From positions 776,589 to 840,588 of the forward strand of contig JAOSJV010000011.1 of the NCBI GenBank assembly GCA_027493935.1: a stretch of 64,000 nucleotides of DNA, read 5' to 3'. The DNA is from Burkholderiales bacterium. Lineage in GTDB: Bacteria > Pseudomonadota > Gammaproteobacteria > Burkholderiales > SG8-39. Positions 27,446 to 37,328 of the stretch are shown here, in pieces; the first letter of the stretch is position 1; each line of letters starts with the position of its first letter. A program made the translations under genes and the position numbers. The notes under the pieces were generated by a model. That model searched no databases. It was not told where the DNA came from and worked only from the letters and a program-made list of their open reading frames with translations.

Positions 27446-28462
27446 CTAGAACCCTCCCAGCACGAGCTTGCCGACGACGTGGCCGTCCTCGAGGAGCTGG
27501 TGCGCGCGCTTGAGATTGGCGGCGTTGATCGCGCCGAGGTTCTGCCCGAGCGTCGTGCGCAGCGCGCCGGCCTCGACCAGCGTGGCGGTCTCGTCGAGAA
27601 GGCGGTGCTGCTCGATCATGTCCGGGGTCTGGAACGTCGAGCGCGTGAACATCAGCTCCCACGCGAGGCTCGCGCTCTTCGCCATCAGGCCGGAAAGGTC
27701 GAGCGGCCTCTGCGTGCGCACGATCGTGCAGGCGCGGCCCTGCGGCCGGATCACCGCGCCGAGCTGCGGCACGTAGCGGTCGGTGTCGTTGCAGCAGAGG
27801 ACGTAGTCGACCTCGGGCGCGCCGGCCGCCTTCAGGGCATCGGCGAGCGGTAGCGTGTGGTCGGCGACCACATCGGCGCCGAGCTTGAGCGCCCAGGCGC
27901 TCGACTCGGGCCGCGATGCGGTCGCGACGACCTCGAGCCGCGCGAGCCGCTTCGCGAGCTGGATCGCGATCGACCCGACGCCGCCGGCCCCGCCGATGAC
28001 GAGCAGCCGCCGCCCCGCGTGCGCCCCGGTCTTCGAGATGCACATGCGCTCGAACATCGCCTCCCAGGCGGTGATCGTGGTGAGCGGGAGCGCCGCCGCC
28101 TCGGCGAAGCCGAGATTGCGCGGCTTGCGGCCGACGATGCGCTCGTCGACGAGGTGCAGTTCGCTGTTGCCGCCCGGGCGCACGATGCTTCCGGCATACC
28201 AGACCTCGTCGCCGGCGCGGAAGAGCGTCGCCTCGGGACCGGCCGCCTTGACCACCCCGGCGACGTCCCAACCGAGCACCTTCGGTGAGGTCTCGACCTC
28301 ATCCCGCGGCGCGCGCTGCTTGGTATCGACCGGGTTCACCGAAACCGCCCTGACCTCGACCAGCAGATCGCGTCCCGCCGCGGCGGGGGCCGGGAGATCC
28401 AGGTCGAGCAGCGACTCCGGATGATCGATCGGCAGATACCGGTACAGTCCGACGGCCTTCAT
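27446..28462 (-). CDS. MDR-family (quinone reductase-like) alcohol dehydrogenase
   Basis: A 338-residue medium-chain dehydrogenase/reductase beginning MKAVGLYRYLPIDHPESLLD. The substrate domain has VSVNPVDTKQRAP and KVLGWDVAGVVKAAG; the nucleotide-binding fold is LVIGGAGGVGSIAIQLAKRL. The structural and catalytic zinc ligands of classical ADHs are absent, which fits the zinc-independent quinone-oxidoreductase-like branch (annotated elsewhere as zinc-binding alcohol dehydrogenase family, TIGR02817 type). It reduces quinones or enones with NADPH. Confidence 0.92.
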   Translation of the reverse strand: MKAVGLYRYLPIDHPESLLDLDLPAPAAAGRDLLVEVRAVSVNPVDTKQRAPRDEVETSPKVLGWDVAGVVKAAGPEATLFRAGDEVWYAGSIVRPGGNSELHLVDERIVGRKPRNLGFAEAAALPLTTITAWEAMFERMCISKTGAHAGRRLLVIGGAGGVGSIAIQLAKRLARLEVVATASRPESSAWALKLGADVVADHTLPLADALKAAGAPEVDYVLCCNDTDRYVPQLGAVIRPQGRACTIVRTQRPLDLSGLMAKSASLAWELMFTRSTFQTPDMIEQHRLLDETATLVEAGALRTTLGQNLGAINAANLKRAHQLLEDGHVVGKLVLGGF

Positions 28463-28543
28463 CGGCGGTCTCCAGTCACGACCTCACCTTGACGCCGGGC
28501 GGGAGCAGCATGGCGCGCGTGGCGGTGCGTCGGCGCGAGCCGT

Positions 28544-29140
28544 CTACACCCGACCCATCATCCCGCCGACCCCGGTGCCGAACATCGCCGCGTTCAGCAT
28601 GCCGATCACGAAGCCCACTACGATCGCGATGGCGACGATCACCGCGGTGTACCCGACCGCCTTGCTTTCCGGCACCTTCATCAGCACCGGGCTGCCGAGG
28701 TAGAAGAGGTAGAGCGCGTAGACGCCGCCGAGCAGCGCGATCAGCGCGCCGATCACCGGCAGAAAGGTGAGCGCGCCGGCGACCCAGGACGCGGTCATCG
28801 AATAGACGGTCAGCTTCAACGCCTGGTCGAGGTCCTTGCGGCCGCCGAAGCTCGGCGCGAGCGCGTCGGCGATCAGCGCGACGACGAACACCATCACCAG
28901 GCTGAGGACGTAGCCTGCCACGGCGGACGCGAACGCGACGCCCGCGCCGAAGCGGCCAGCGTGCAGCGTGCCGATGAACGCGAGGTTGATGAACGTCGCC
29001 ACCGCCGGAATCAGCGCCAGGATCGCGACGTAGTTCAGGTACAGGGCGACCGGCGCGGTCCGTTCGCCCGCGATCACCGGCCATTCCCCGCGCGGCTGGA
29101 ACAGGATGTTCAGCGCGCGCGCAAGGAGCTTGTCGAGCAT
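28544..29140 (-). CDS. Yip1-family integral membrane protein
   Basis: A 198-residue protein with five hydrophobic segments: LYLNYVAILALIPAVATFIN, VAFASAVAGYVLSLVMVFVV, SWVAGALTFLPVIGALIALL, GGVYALYLFYLGSPVLM and AVIVAIAIVVGFVIGML. The N-terminus MLDKLLARALNILFQPRGEW is the usual Yip1 amphipathic lead. Yip1 domain proteins are poorly understood in bacteria. The C-terminal tail is Gly/Met-rich. ATG 29138-29140. Confidence 0.88.
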   Translation of the reverse strand: MLDKLLARALNILFQPRGEWPVIAGERTAPVALYLNYVAILALIPAVATFINLAFIGTLHAGRFGAGVAFASAVAGYVLSLVMVFVVALIADALAPSFGGRKDLDQALKLTVYSMTASWVAGALTFLPVIGALIALLGGVYALYLFYLGSPVLMKVPESKAVGYTAVIVAIAIVVGFVIGMLNAAMFGTGVGGMMGRV

Positions 29141-29748
29141 CGTTGCCCTCCCTCGATCCGCGACGACCGCGGGAGTATACCGGCCAGGCCGCGGGTGGCG
29201 GCTGGCCGGGCTCCGGCGCCGAGGCGCGTCGTCCGCGCAAGGCGGCCGGATCGGACTTGAGACGCTCCGCGCCTCCGCCCGCCGCCGCTCACTTCGCCGC
29301 GGCCGTGCCGGCCGCGGTCTCCGGGCTCCCAGGCGCGCTCGTGCGCGGCGTGCTTCGCCGCGTCCCACGCGTGCTGCGTGCCCTCGCCCATGAAGACCAC
29401 GAACACCTCGCAGCCATCCGGATACTCGTACGGCCCGTGCGGCTCGTCCCAGCCGAACACGTAATCCCCGGGGCGCAGGTCCTTGCCGGCGACGCACATG
29501 CGCCCTGCGAGCACCACGATCGAGTGCCAGCTCTTGTGGCTGTGCTCGGGCTCGACGTAACCGGGCGGGAACCTCACCTTCATGTCCACACGCTTCATCG
29601 CCGCATCGTGCGCGAGCACCTTGACCTGCAGGCCCTGCGGCAGGGCCAGGAGCTCGTTTGCGAGGCCTTCGGTCCAGGGCACGTCGCGGTCGTAGATCGC
29701 CTTGAACGTGTGGTCGTAGCCGTCGGCGGCTGCGGGCGGTGCGTTCAT
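29110..29748 (-). CDS. Cupin domain protein (C-terminus likely altered by a frameshift)
   Basis: The N-terminal ~150 residues from ATG 29746-29748 (MNAPPAAADGYDHTFKAIYD) are a single-domain cupin: VRFPPGYVEPEHSHKSWHSI provides the HxH/E metal motif, followed by VLAGRMCVAGKDLRPGDYVF and GPYEYPDGCEVFVVFMGEGT. As read, the frame continues through low-complexity residues and overlaps the Yip1 start by 31 bp. If one base near 29325 is removed the protein instead ends WEPETAAGTAAAK with a TGA at 29289-29291, which looks natural, so I suspect an error and a true length near 153 residues. Function unknown; metal binding is likely. Confidence 0.75.
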   Translation of the reverse strand: MNAPPAAADGYDHTFKAIYDRDVPWTEGLANELLALPQGLQVKVLAHDAAMKRVDMKVRFPPGYVEPEHSHKSWHSIVVLAGRMCVAGKDLRPGDYVFGWDEPHGPYEYPDGCEVFVVFMGEGTQHAWDAAKHAAHERAWEPGDRGRHGRGEVSGGGRRRGASQVRSGRLARTTRLGAGARPAATRGLAGILPRSSRIEGGQRCSTSSLRAR

Positions 29749-29893
29749 CGTCTCGCTCCTCTGCGTTGAAGGCCGGTTCCAGTGTGCCGCCGAACCCGTT
29801 GCGGGGCAACCGGGCCGCAACGGCGTCGGGTCCTGCGGCGCAGCCAACGCCCCGAGCGCGGTGCCTGCGGCGGTGCAGGCCCATCCGAGGGGG

Positions 29894-30549
29894 TCAAGCG
29901 TCGGTTGCCGCCGCGAGCCGCGCGTCGAGTGCCTCGAGCGCGTCGTGCACGCGTGCCGACCATCGCTCGACGCCCGCCTCGTCGAGGCCGGGCGGTACGG
30001 CAATCGGCTCGCCGGCCGCGAGATGCACGCGACTGAACAGGCGCGGGAATTCCATGCGGTCCCAGCGCGCGGTGGCGATGCGCTTGCGTCGCGCGGCTAC
30101 CGCGACCGGCAGCAGCGCGAGTCCGAGCTCCGAGGCCAGCTCGATCGCGCCGCGTTTCACCGCGTGGTACGGCCCGAGCGGGCCGTCGACGGCGATGGCG
30201 CCCGCAGGCGCGCCGGCAAGCGCCTCGCGCATCAGCGCGAGCGAGGCGGTGCCGCCCCGGGCGGGAATCGCCACCGCGCGGTAGCCGAAGCGGCGCGAGA
30301 CCTCGGCGATGACGGCGCCGCGAAACGAGCGGCTGGTGAAGATGCGCGCTCCCGGCACGCGCCCGCGCAAGAGCGCGAAGAGCGGCAGGTACTTCCCGTG
30401 CCAGAACACCGCGATGAAGCCGCGCCGCGCCGCCAGCAGCGCGTCGATGCGCTCGAGCCCAGCAGTGCGCTTGCGCCACGTGAGCGCCTGCAGGCGCAGC
30501 GCCGTGGCCAACAACCAGCCGAGCAGTCGCGCGCCCGGCGGGGACTCAT
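29894..30549 (-). CDS. DUF374/LPLAT-like lysophospholipid acyltransferase family protein (start frameshifted)
   Basis: About 218 residues. The core is VFWHGKYLPLFALLRGRV, then FTSRSFRGAVIAEVSRRFGY, PARGGTASLALMREAL and IAVDGPLGPYHAVKRGAIEL, which is the DUF374 family of LpxL/LPLAT-like acyltransferases. The best start is ATG 30547-30549, which overlaps the upstream glycosyltransferase stop (ATGA). Reading from it needs one extra C in the four-base run 30540-30543 to continue as PPGARLLGWLLATALRL. Without repair the frame opens only at TTG 30514. It is the last gene of a three-gene operon with a GT4 glycosyltransferase and a glycosidase-like protein, suggesting glycolipid or envelope biosynthesis. 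Confidence 0.78.
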
Positions 30550-31833
30550 CTTTGCTCGCGCTCGCGCCCCAGGCTCAGCCACGCGTCGCCGACCGCGGCG
30601 GCGATGTTGCGCACGATCTTCCACTCTTCGCCGAGACGGCGCTGCGCCGTGTGCCAGAGGTCGTCGCCGGGATGGCGCTCGGTGCGCCCGGCGCTTATCG
30701 CGTCGGCGTAGAGCGCGAGCGTCCGCCCCGCGGTGGTGTCGATCGAGAAGCGCTCGGCGGTGCGCGCCACGCGCGCAAGCAGCCGGTCGCGCGCGCCCCG
30801 GCCGAGGTCGCGCACCCAGGCGAGCGCGGCGACGTACTCCTCGGTGTCCGCGCGCGCGAGCAGCCGGCCGTTGACGCCGTCGCGCACCACCTCGCGCACG
30901 CCGGCGGCGTCGAGCGCGACGACCGGCACGCCGGCCGCCATCGCCTCGGCCACCACCAGACCCTGCGTCTCGGTGAGCGACGCGAACGCGAACACGTCGA
31001 GCGCGCGGTACGCGTCGGCGAGCGCCGGCCGGTCGAGCACGCCGACGAGCGTGAGCCGGTCGCCCGCGCCCTCGGCCTCGAACGCGCGCGCGATCGCGTC
31101 GCGCGACGGCCCTGCCCCGGCGATCAGCACGTGCGCGCGATCGTCGCGCGCCGCGAAGCGCGCGAGCGCACTGGCGAGGAACTCGAGGTTCTTCTCCGGC
31201 GCGAGGCGGCCGACGTGCCCGACCACGAAGCGGTCGGCGGCAATCCCGGCGCGCCGCCGGCCGGCTCGCGCGGTCGCCGCGCCGGAGTGCCTGGAGGTCC
31301 ACGCCGGTCGGGACGACCTCGACGCGCGTCCTGACGCCGCGCTCGCGCAGAATCCCGGCAACCGTCTCGCTCGGGGCGATCACCGCGTCGCACAGGTTGC
31401 AGTAGCCGGTGGCGAGATCGATCGCGAACCGCCGCATCTGCGGCGAGTCGCCCGGAACGTAGTGCGTGTAGCTCTCGTACATCGTGTGATGAGTGAACAC
31501 CACCGGCACGTCGCGCGTGGCGGCCACTCGCAGCGCGGTGTCGCCGAGCAGGAACGGGTGGTGCGAATGGACGATGTCGGGCCGCAGCTCCTCGACCGTT
31601 GCGGCGAGGATGCCCGGCACCGGTACCGGCACGGAGAAGTCGCTGCCGTTGAAGTTCTGCACCGCGGGGAAGCGCACCACGTCGGTCTCCTCCTCGGGCG
31701 TGCCCTCGAAGCGCGGTGCGGCGACCACGACGCGGTGACCGAGCGCGCGGAACGCGGCCGTGAACGCGGCCACGCTGCGCGCCACGCCGCCGACGTGCGG
31801 CGTGAACGTGTTGGTGAACATCAGGATGTTCAT
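30546..31833 (-). CDS. Glycosyltransferase family 4 (frameshift)
   Basis: About 428 residues joined. The N-domain is MNILMFTNTFTPHVGGVARS (the GG loop that holds the nucleotide sugar), IVHSHHPFLLGDTALRVAA, VVFTHHTMYESYTHYVPGD and VIAPSETVAGILRERGV, then VVPTGVDLQAL. The C-domain, in another frame, has GHVGRLAPEKNLEFLASALA, the EX7E signature SLTETQGLVVAEAMAAGVPV, and VREVVRDGVNGRLL. The shift is within the GC-rich run near 31252-31265. The start overlaps the upstream stop (ATGA) and the stop overlaps the next start. Sequence resembles glucosyl- or mannosyl-diacylglycerol synthases of the GT4 family; the acceptor is not determinable. Confidence 0.85.
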
Positions 31834-34115
31834 TTCGCCTCCGCGCGCTCGAGCGCGAGCGCGCTTGCGTCGGCGGGCGCGCGCGCCGGCTTCCATCCCG
31901 GCAGCCGCACCTCGATGCGCGGAGCCTCGCCGCGCCACCTCGCGTCCCAGCTCACCTCGACGCGCGCCGGGCCGGGCGCGCCGGGACGATGGCCGGCGGC
32001 GGCGATGCGCACCGTCACGGGCCCGTGCGGCGTCGGCGTCGGCCCGAACGCGAGCGGCGCACTCTGCGCGAGCCACTCCGGGAAGACCCCCGCTCCGAGC
32101 ACCAGGGCGCCGGCTTCCTCGCGCACGAAGAGGGCGCGCGCCATGAGCAGCCACTCGGCCGAGGCCCAGACGTGGTGCCCGTCGCCCATGCACCCGCCGC
32201 CGGTGTGCGGGTGGATCGCCTCCGGCCACTGGCCGGTGGGCGAGGCGCGGGCCGCGACCGCGCGCACGAGCGCGCGCGCGCGCTCGTCGCCGGCGCGCAG
32301 CAGCACCTGCGCCACGTGCAGCGTGAGATACGGGTTGAGGCCCGAGTGGATCATGTCCTGGAAGAAGCACCCGCCTACGAAGCAGTGCTCGAGCAGGAAC
32401 TCGACGGTGTCGCGCAGGCGTTCGTCGTCCGGGTCGTGCAGCGCGAGCGGATAGCCGGCGGCGAGCGAGCCGATCGCACCTGCGTCCATGCGCCGGTAGG
32501 GCGAGGCGGGCATCGCCGGCCGTCCGATGCGGCGCGCCGCGCGCTCGAGGCTGCGGTCGATCGCGCGCAAGAGATCGAGCGCGGCATTCGTGAATTGGGC
32601 GGCATGCCGCGGCTGCCCCGCAGCGGCGAGCATCCCGGCGGCGGCGCGCAGCCCGGCGACCGCCCAGAAATCGTCCCAGTAGTAATAGTCGCTCGGGCCG
32701 AGGTGCTCGGCGCTGAAGCCCGCCGGCAGCAGCCCGGCGTGCGGAGCGTCGCCGTCGGCCGGCCGCCTCTTCGCGACGATCCACTCGGCGCCGCGGCGGA
32801 TCGCCTTGCGCCAGGCGCGCTTGGGCTTGCGGCCGGCGAGCTGTGCGAAGCGCCACATGATCCACAGCGCTTCGCCGTTCGAGTCCCATTCGGTCTCCTG
32901 CGAGAAGAAAAACCCGTCGCGGCGCTGGCGGTCGGGATAGGTGTCGAGCACGCGCTCGACGCGCGCCTCGAGGCCGAGGCAGAGCGCCGCGTGCAGGATG
33001 AACGCGCAGTCGCGGAACCAGAAGCGCTTGTAGGTGTACGGGCCGGGATAGACATCCTCGGGCTGCGAATGCAGCACCACGCTGCGCACCGCCGCGTCGT
33101 ACAGGTGGACGAAGCGCGCGTCGGGCACCGCGAGTTTGCAATGGCCGGCGAGCGCGGCGTGCCAGTCGTGCGCCTCCAGCCGTGCGCGCCGCCCCTTGGC
33201 CGGGGGTCCGGCGAGCGGGACCTCGACGCGCACCTCGCGAGTCTCCGCGGCCCGCACCTCGAACAGCGCCGCCGCCGTGGCGAGCCCCACGCGGCAGGCG
33301 ACCTCGCGCCGCTCGTCGGGCTCGCCCAGCCGGTGCAGGACGTCGCCGGCGTGATAGTCGGAGAAGACGTGGCGCGCCGGCGCCGTGTCGAAGCGCACGG
33401 TATGGCGCTCGTCCACGCGCCAGCCTTGTCCGGCGTCGTCGCACGCGACGCGGCGCACGAAGCTCACGCCCTCGGGGTTGTACGGCCGCAGCGCGACGGC
33501 GAGCGTGGCGCCGTGCTCGCTGCGGGCCGTGATCGCGAGCATGCAGACCGGCGCGGCGTCGAGCAACTGCACCTCGGCGCGCGCGCTGATCTGCATGCCC
33601 GCGCCGGTGCACTCGGTGAGCACTGCGGCACCGCCGACGAGGTCGAGCCGCTGGGCGACGCGATCGTGGCGCGACGGCAGCAGCCGTGCACCGTCCGCGC
33701 CGACCAGCCAGACGTCGAGCGACCAGCCATCCCAGAACGGCGTGAGCAGGCCGCGCGGATCCACGATCGGGATCTCGTCCCGGTCAGGAAGGCCGATGGC
33801 CGTCCAGTTGCGGTGCGTGAGATTGATGTGGGTGAGCGAGAAGGCGCGCGGGACGAACGAGAGGTCGTGCGGGTCGTACTGGCGCTCGACCCAATAGGGC
33901 CACACCCAATCGAGGTTGTGCTGGATCGCGGCGCTGTTCATGAGCCCGCGGGCGTGGAACGCGATGCCGGCGCGCAGGAGCTCGAGCGGCTCCTTCACCT
34001 CGACCGGCTGGGCGAAGCTTTCGAGCCGCGCGAGCAGCTCGACCGGATCGACCAGCCCGCGCGACCGGGCGACCCGGCTCACCAGCTGCCGCCAGGGAAA
34101 CCACCTCAGCCACAT
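31830..34115 (-). CDS. Six-hairpin glycoside hydrolase-like protein (amylo-alpha-1,6-glucosidase/MGH1-type fold)
   Basis: About 761 residues from ATG 34115 (MWLRWFPWRQLVSRVARSRG). The N-terminal half is beta-rich (WTAIGLPDRDEIPIVDPRGL; WSLDVWLVGADGARLLPSRH) and the C-terminal half is an (alpha/alpha)6 barrel: YTYKRFWFRDCAFILHAALC, then QETEWDSNGEALWIMWRFAQ, SDYYYWDDFWAVAGLRAAAG, CFFQDMIHSGLNPYLTLHVA and GDGHHVWASAEWLLMARAL. Acidic residues in FWFRDC and QETEWDSNG are candidates for the catalytic pair. There is no signal peptide. It is the first gene of the operon with the GT4 and DUF374 proteins; it may trim or phosphorolyse an oligosaccharide. Confidence 0.82.
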   Translation of the reverse strand: MWLRWFPWRQLVSRVARSRGLVDPVELLARLESFAQPVEVKEPLELLRAGIAFHARGLMNSAAIQHNLDWVWPYWVERQYDPHDLSFVPRAFSLTHINLTHRNWTAIGLPDRDEIPIVDPRGLLTPFWDGWSLDVWLVGADGARLLPSRHDRVAQRLDLVGGAAVLTECTGAGMQISARAEVQLLDAAPVCMLAITARSEHGATLAVALRPYNPEGVSFVRRVACDDAGQGWRVDERHTVRFDTAPARHVFSDYHAGDVLHRLGEPDERREVACRVGLATAAALFEVRAAETREVRVEVPLAGPPAKGRRARLEAHDWHAALAGHCKLAVPDARFVHLYDAAVRSVVLHSQPEDVYPGPYTYKRFWFRDCAFILHAALCLGLEARVERVLDTYPDRQRRDGFFFSQETEWDSNGEALWIMWRFAQLAGRKPKRAWRKAIRRGAEWIVAKRRPADGDAPHAGLLPAGFSAEHLGPSDYYYWDDFWAVAGLRAAAGMLAAAGQPRHAAQFTNAALDLLRAIDRSLERAARRIGRPAMPASPYRRMDAGAIGSLAAGYPLALHDPDDERLRDTVEFLLEHCFVGGCFFQDMIHSGLNPYLTLHVAQVLLRAGDERARALVRAVAARASPTGQWPEAIHPHTGGGCMGDGHHVWASAEWLLMARALFVREEAGALVLGAGVFPEWLAQSAPLAFGPTPTPHGPVTVRIAAAGHRPGAPGPARVEVSWDARWRGEAPRIEVRLPGWKPARAPADASALALERAEAK

Positions 34116-34376
34116 CGCCCGCTCTCGGCGTCGCTCGGTCGCGTCATAGCCCCAGGCCAGCATACAGCACTCCCGCGCGCCGCTCGCGCGGTTCGGACGA
34201 CGGGGCTACCGGCCGTTGGCCGTCGGCGTCGGAGGAAAACCGGATTCGTGCTCCGCGCGCGCCGGGGCCGTCCTGCAGCGCGCGAACGAGCGCACGTTTC
34301 TCACGCCACGGGGCTTGAAGCCGTCCCGGCTTTCGGGGCACCATGATGGGCGTATGGACCGAGCCCGGGAGGGGAG

Positions 34377-34671
34377 ATGAGCCGCATCGGTATCGCTCTG
34401 CTGTTCGGCCTGCTGTCGCTGCAAGCGGCGGCGGCCTGCTACACGGTGTTCGACAAGCAGGACCGGATCATCTATCGCGACACGGCCACCCCGGTCGACC
34501 TGTCCGGCTCGATCGTCGACGCCGTGCGGGCGAGGTTTCCCGGCGCCTACTTGGTGATCTCGGGCGAGACCCAGAACTGCGTCCCGGTGGTGCCGGGAAG
34601 CCCCGTCGACACGCGCGGCATCGCGTCGGCCGCGTCCGGCCCGCGGCGCCGACGCCCATCACCCGCAGTGA
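34377..34671 (+). CDS. Small secreted protein, uncharacterised (C-terminus uncertain)
   Basis: From ATG 34377, with a strong GGGAGGGGAG site, the protein reads MSRIGIALLFGLLSLQAAAA (signal peptide), then CYTVFDKQDRIIYRDTATPV, DLSGSIVDAVRARFPGAYLV and ISGETQNCVPVVPGSPVDTR. The small domain has two Cys (after cleavage and in QNC), suggesting a disulfide. This short periplasmic type is common in Burkholderiales without a known role. Past residue ~85 the frame becomes low-complexity and runs far into the convergent RidA gene; a single-base shift would end it at TGA 34669-34671, which I take as the probable end. Confidence 0.6.
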
Positions 34672-34706
34672 CCCGCGCGCCCGCGGGCGCGTCCTCGAGG
34701 ACCACT

Positions 34707-35186
34707 TCAGCGCCGCCGCGCGCGCTTGGCGGGCTTGCGCGCCGCCGTGCGCTTGGCGGGAGGCGCCGCGCGTTCGCGGACTCTTGCCGCCGCGGCCGGC
34801 GCCGCGCGTGCGGCGACCACCTCCACCTCGACCAGGTACTCCGGCTTCACCAGCGCGCTCACCACGACCAGCGTGGAGGCCGGGCGGTGATCGCCCAGGT
34901 GCCTTGCGCGCGCCGCGGCGTATCCGGGAAAGTGGTCGAGCCGCGTGAGGTACTGGTTGACCTTCACGATGTCCGCGACGCGCATGCTCGCCGCGGCGAG
35001 GACCGCCGCGACGTTCTGCCAGGCGACCTCGGTCTGGCCCTCGATCGTCGCGGGCACCGAGCCGTCCTTCGCCAGGCCGATCTGTCCGGCGACGTAGAGC
35101 CAGCGCGCGTTCGGCGGGACCTCGGCGCCGTGCGAGTACGTGCCGATCGGCGGCGCGATCCTGGACGGGTTGTGCAGCTTCGTCAT
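34707..35186 (-). CDS. RidA family protein with basic C-terminal tail
   Basis: A 159-residue protein. Residues 1-125 are a YjgF/YER057c/UK114 (RidA) domain: TYSHGAEVPPNARWLYVAGQ, ATIEGQTEVAWQNVAAVLAA, DIVKVNQYLTRLDHFPGYAA and LVKPEYLVEVEVVA. The catalytic Arg of deaminase-active RidA (R in the RxxVxVxxLP segment) is replaced: here the text reads RPASTLVVVSALVKPEYL. It therefore resembles non-deaminase Rid subgroups. The C-terminus is an extra ~30 residues rich in Ala, Arg and Lys (KRTAARKPAKRARRR), reminiscent of DNA- or RNA-binding tails. Confidence 0.85.
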   Translation of the reverse strand: MTKLHNPSRIAPPIGTYSHGAEVPPNARWLYVAGQIGLAKDGSVPATIEGQTEVAWQNVAAVLAAASMRVADIVKVNQYLTRLDHFPGYAAARARHLGDHRPASTLVVVSALVKPEYLVEVEVVAARAAPAAAARVRERAAPPAKRTAARKPAKRARRR

Positions 35187-35340
35187 CGTGTCCTCCGTGT
35201 GCGCGCAGGGCGACGCGCCCCGGCAAGATCATCCTCTCGGCCCGGCGCGAAGTAAACGGGGCGCGCGCGACCGCGGTCTAGCGGAGCCGCCGCCGGGTCG
35301 CGATCGGCAGCCGCAGCGACCGGCCGTGGCCGTCCCGGTA

Positions 35341-35796
35341 TCAGCCGGACCCGGCGTCGCGCGCGCGGAGCTTCGCCGCGATGTAGGCGCTCGGCGGCAC
35401 GTGCAGGAGGCCCGCGAGCTTGCGGATCGTGTGCTGCTCGTAGGCCGAGAGCTCGGCGTCGGCGTAGGCCACGCGCCACATGAGCTCGACGATGCGCTCC
35501 TTCTGCGCCTGCGAGAAGCGCGCGTTGACGAGCGAGGTGAACTGGTAGTAGTCGGTGGCCTGGGCGGCTTCCTGCTCGGCGAGCGCGACCAGCGTCGCGG
35601 CCTCGGCGTCCGAGAGGCCGAACTTCTCGCGCACCGCGCGCAGCACCACCGCGCGCGCCGCCTCGGCGACGCCACGGTCGAGGCGCACCACCTCCAAGAG
35701 CAGCGCCGCGGTGGCGAGCTCGATCGTGTGGCGCGCCCCGGCCTGTTCCGGCGCCTCGATATGCTTCTCGAAGAAGTCCCGGATCGCGGCGAGCAT
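35341..35796 (-). CDS. TerB family (tellurite resistance-like) protein
   Basis: A 151-residue all-helical protein: MLAAIRDFFEKHIEAPEQAG, TIELATAALLLEVVRLDRGV, LRAVREKFGLSDAEAATLVA and RIVELMWRVAYADAELSAYE then IRKLAGLLHVPPSAYIAAKL. The paired helices with acidic Asp/Glu positions (VRLDRG and AYADAELSAYE) are the TerB-like metal-binding signature shared with the N-terminal domain of DjlA. It probably binds Ca2+ or another divalent ion and has a scaffolding role. It lies downstream of the liv operon on the same strand, separated by 56 bp. Confidence 0.85.
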   Translation of the reverse strand: MLAAIRDFFEKHIEAPEQAGARHTIELATAALLLEVVRLDRGVAEAARAVVLRAVREKFGLSDAEAATLVALAEQEAAQATDYYQFTSLVNARFSQAQKERIVELMWRVAYADAELSAYEQHTIRKLAGLLHVPPSAYIAAKLRARDAGSG

Positions 35797-35852
35797 GAAT
35801 GAATGAGACAGCGCGGTCCGGCCCGAGTTTCTCCGCGGCCGGCGCGCGTCCG

Positions 35853-36554
<702 letters not shown>

Positions 36555-36556
36555 CT

Positions 36557-37328
36557 TCAGGTCTCCGCCGCGGCGGCGCCGAGGTAGGCCTCGATGACGC
36601 GCGGGTCGTTGCGCACCTCCTCGGCGGTGCCCTCGGTGAGCTTCTTCCCGTAGTCGAGCACGACGATGTGGTCGGACACGCCCATCACCAGGCGCATGTT
36701 GTGTTCGACCAGGATTACGGTGACGCCGGCGGTGGCGAGGCGCTTGATGAGCTCGTCGATCGCCGCGGTCTCGGTCGGGTTGAGCCCCGCGGCCGGCTCG
36801 TCGAGCAGCACGAGCTTCGGGCGCGCGGCGAGCGCGCGGGCGATCTCGAGGCGTTTCAGCGCGCCGTAGGGCAGCGCGTCGGCCGGCGCAGCGGCGTACT
36901 CCTCGACGCCGACGAAGCGCATCAGCTCGAGCGCCTGCGCGCGGTAGGCGTCCTCGGCGGCAGTGCGCCCGGGCAGCCGCAGCAGCGCCGCGGCGAGCCC
37001 GCAGCGCGCGTGCAGGTGCCCGCCGACCAGCACGTTCTCGAGCGCGCTCATGTTGAAGAAGATCTGCAGGTTCTGGAACGTGCGCGCGATGCCCGCCGCG
37101 GCGAACCGGTGCGGCGCGGTGCCGGTGAGGTCGCGCCCGTCGTAGACGATGCGCCCGGCGCTCGGTGCATAGATGCCGTTCAGCAGGTTGAGCAGTGTCG
37201 TCTTGCCGGCGCCGTTCGGCCCGATGATCGAGTGCACGCTGCCCGGACGCACGTCGAAGCTCACGTCGTCGACCGCCTTCAGGCCGCCGAAGTCCTTCGC
37301 CAGCCCCCTGCACCGCGAGCAGGCTCAC
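36557..37328 (-). CDS. livG: Branched-chain amino acid ABC transporter ATP-binding protein LivG (N-terminal frameshift)
   Basis: About 257 residues after repair. Walker A IIGPNGAGKTTLLNLLNG, LivG-type FQNLQIFFNMSALENVLVGG, signature LPYGALKRLEIARALA, Walker B LVLLDEPAAGLNPTE, switch LVEHNMRLVMGVSDHIVVLD. The natural N-terminus MSLLAVQG starts at GTG 37326-37328, which overlaps the livM stop (GTGA), and continues after the shift as LAKDFGGLKAVDDVSFDVRP. The shift is CCCCC 37304-37308, one base too long. As read, the open frame begins only at MSFDVRPG (37264). Confidence 0.9.

Noticed and set aside
30232-33612. A 1126-residue minus-strand open frame
   Set aside because: It is an out-of-frame reading of the glycosidase-like gene joined to the true N-terminus of the GT4 gene and then an Arg-rich shadow.
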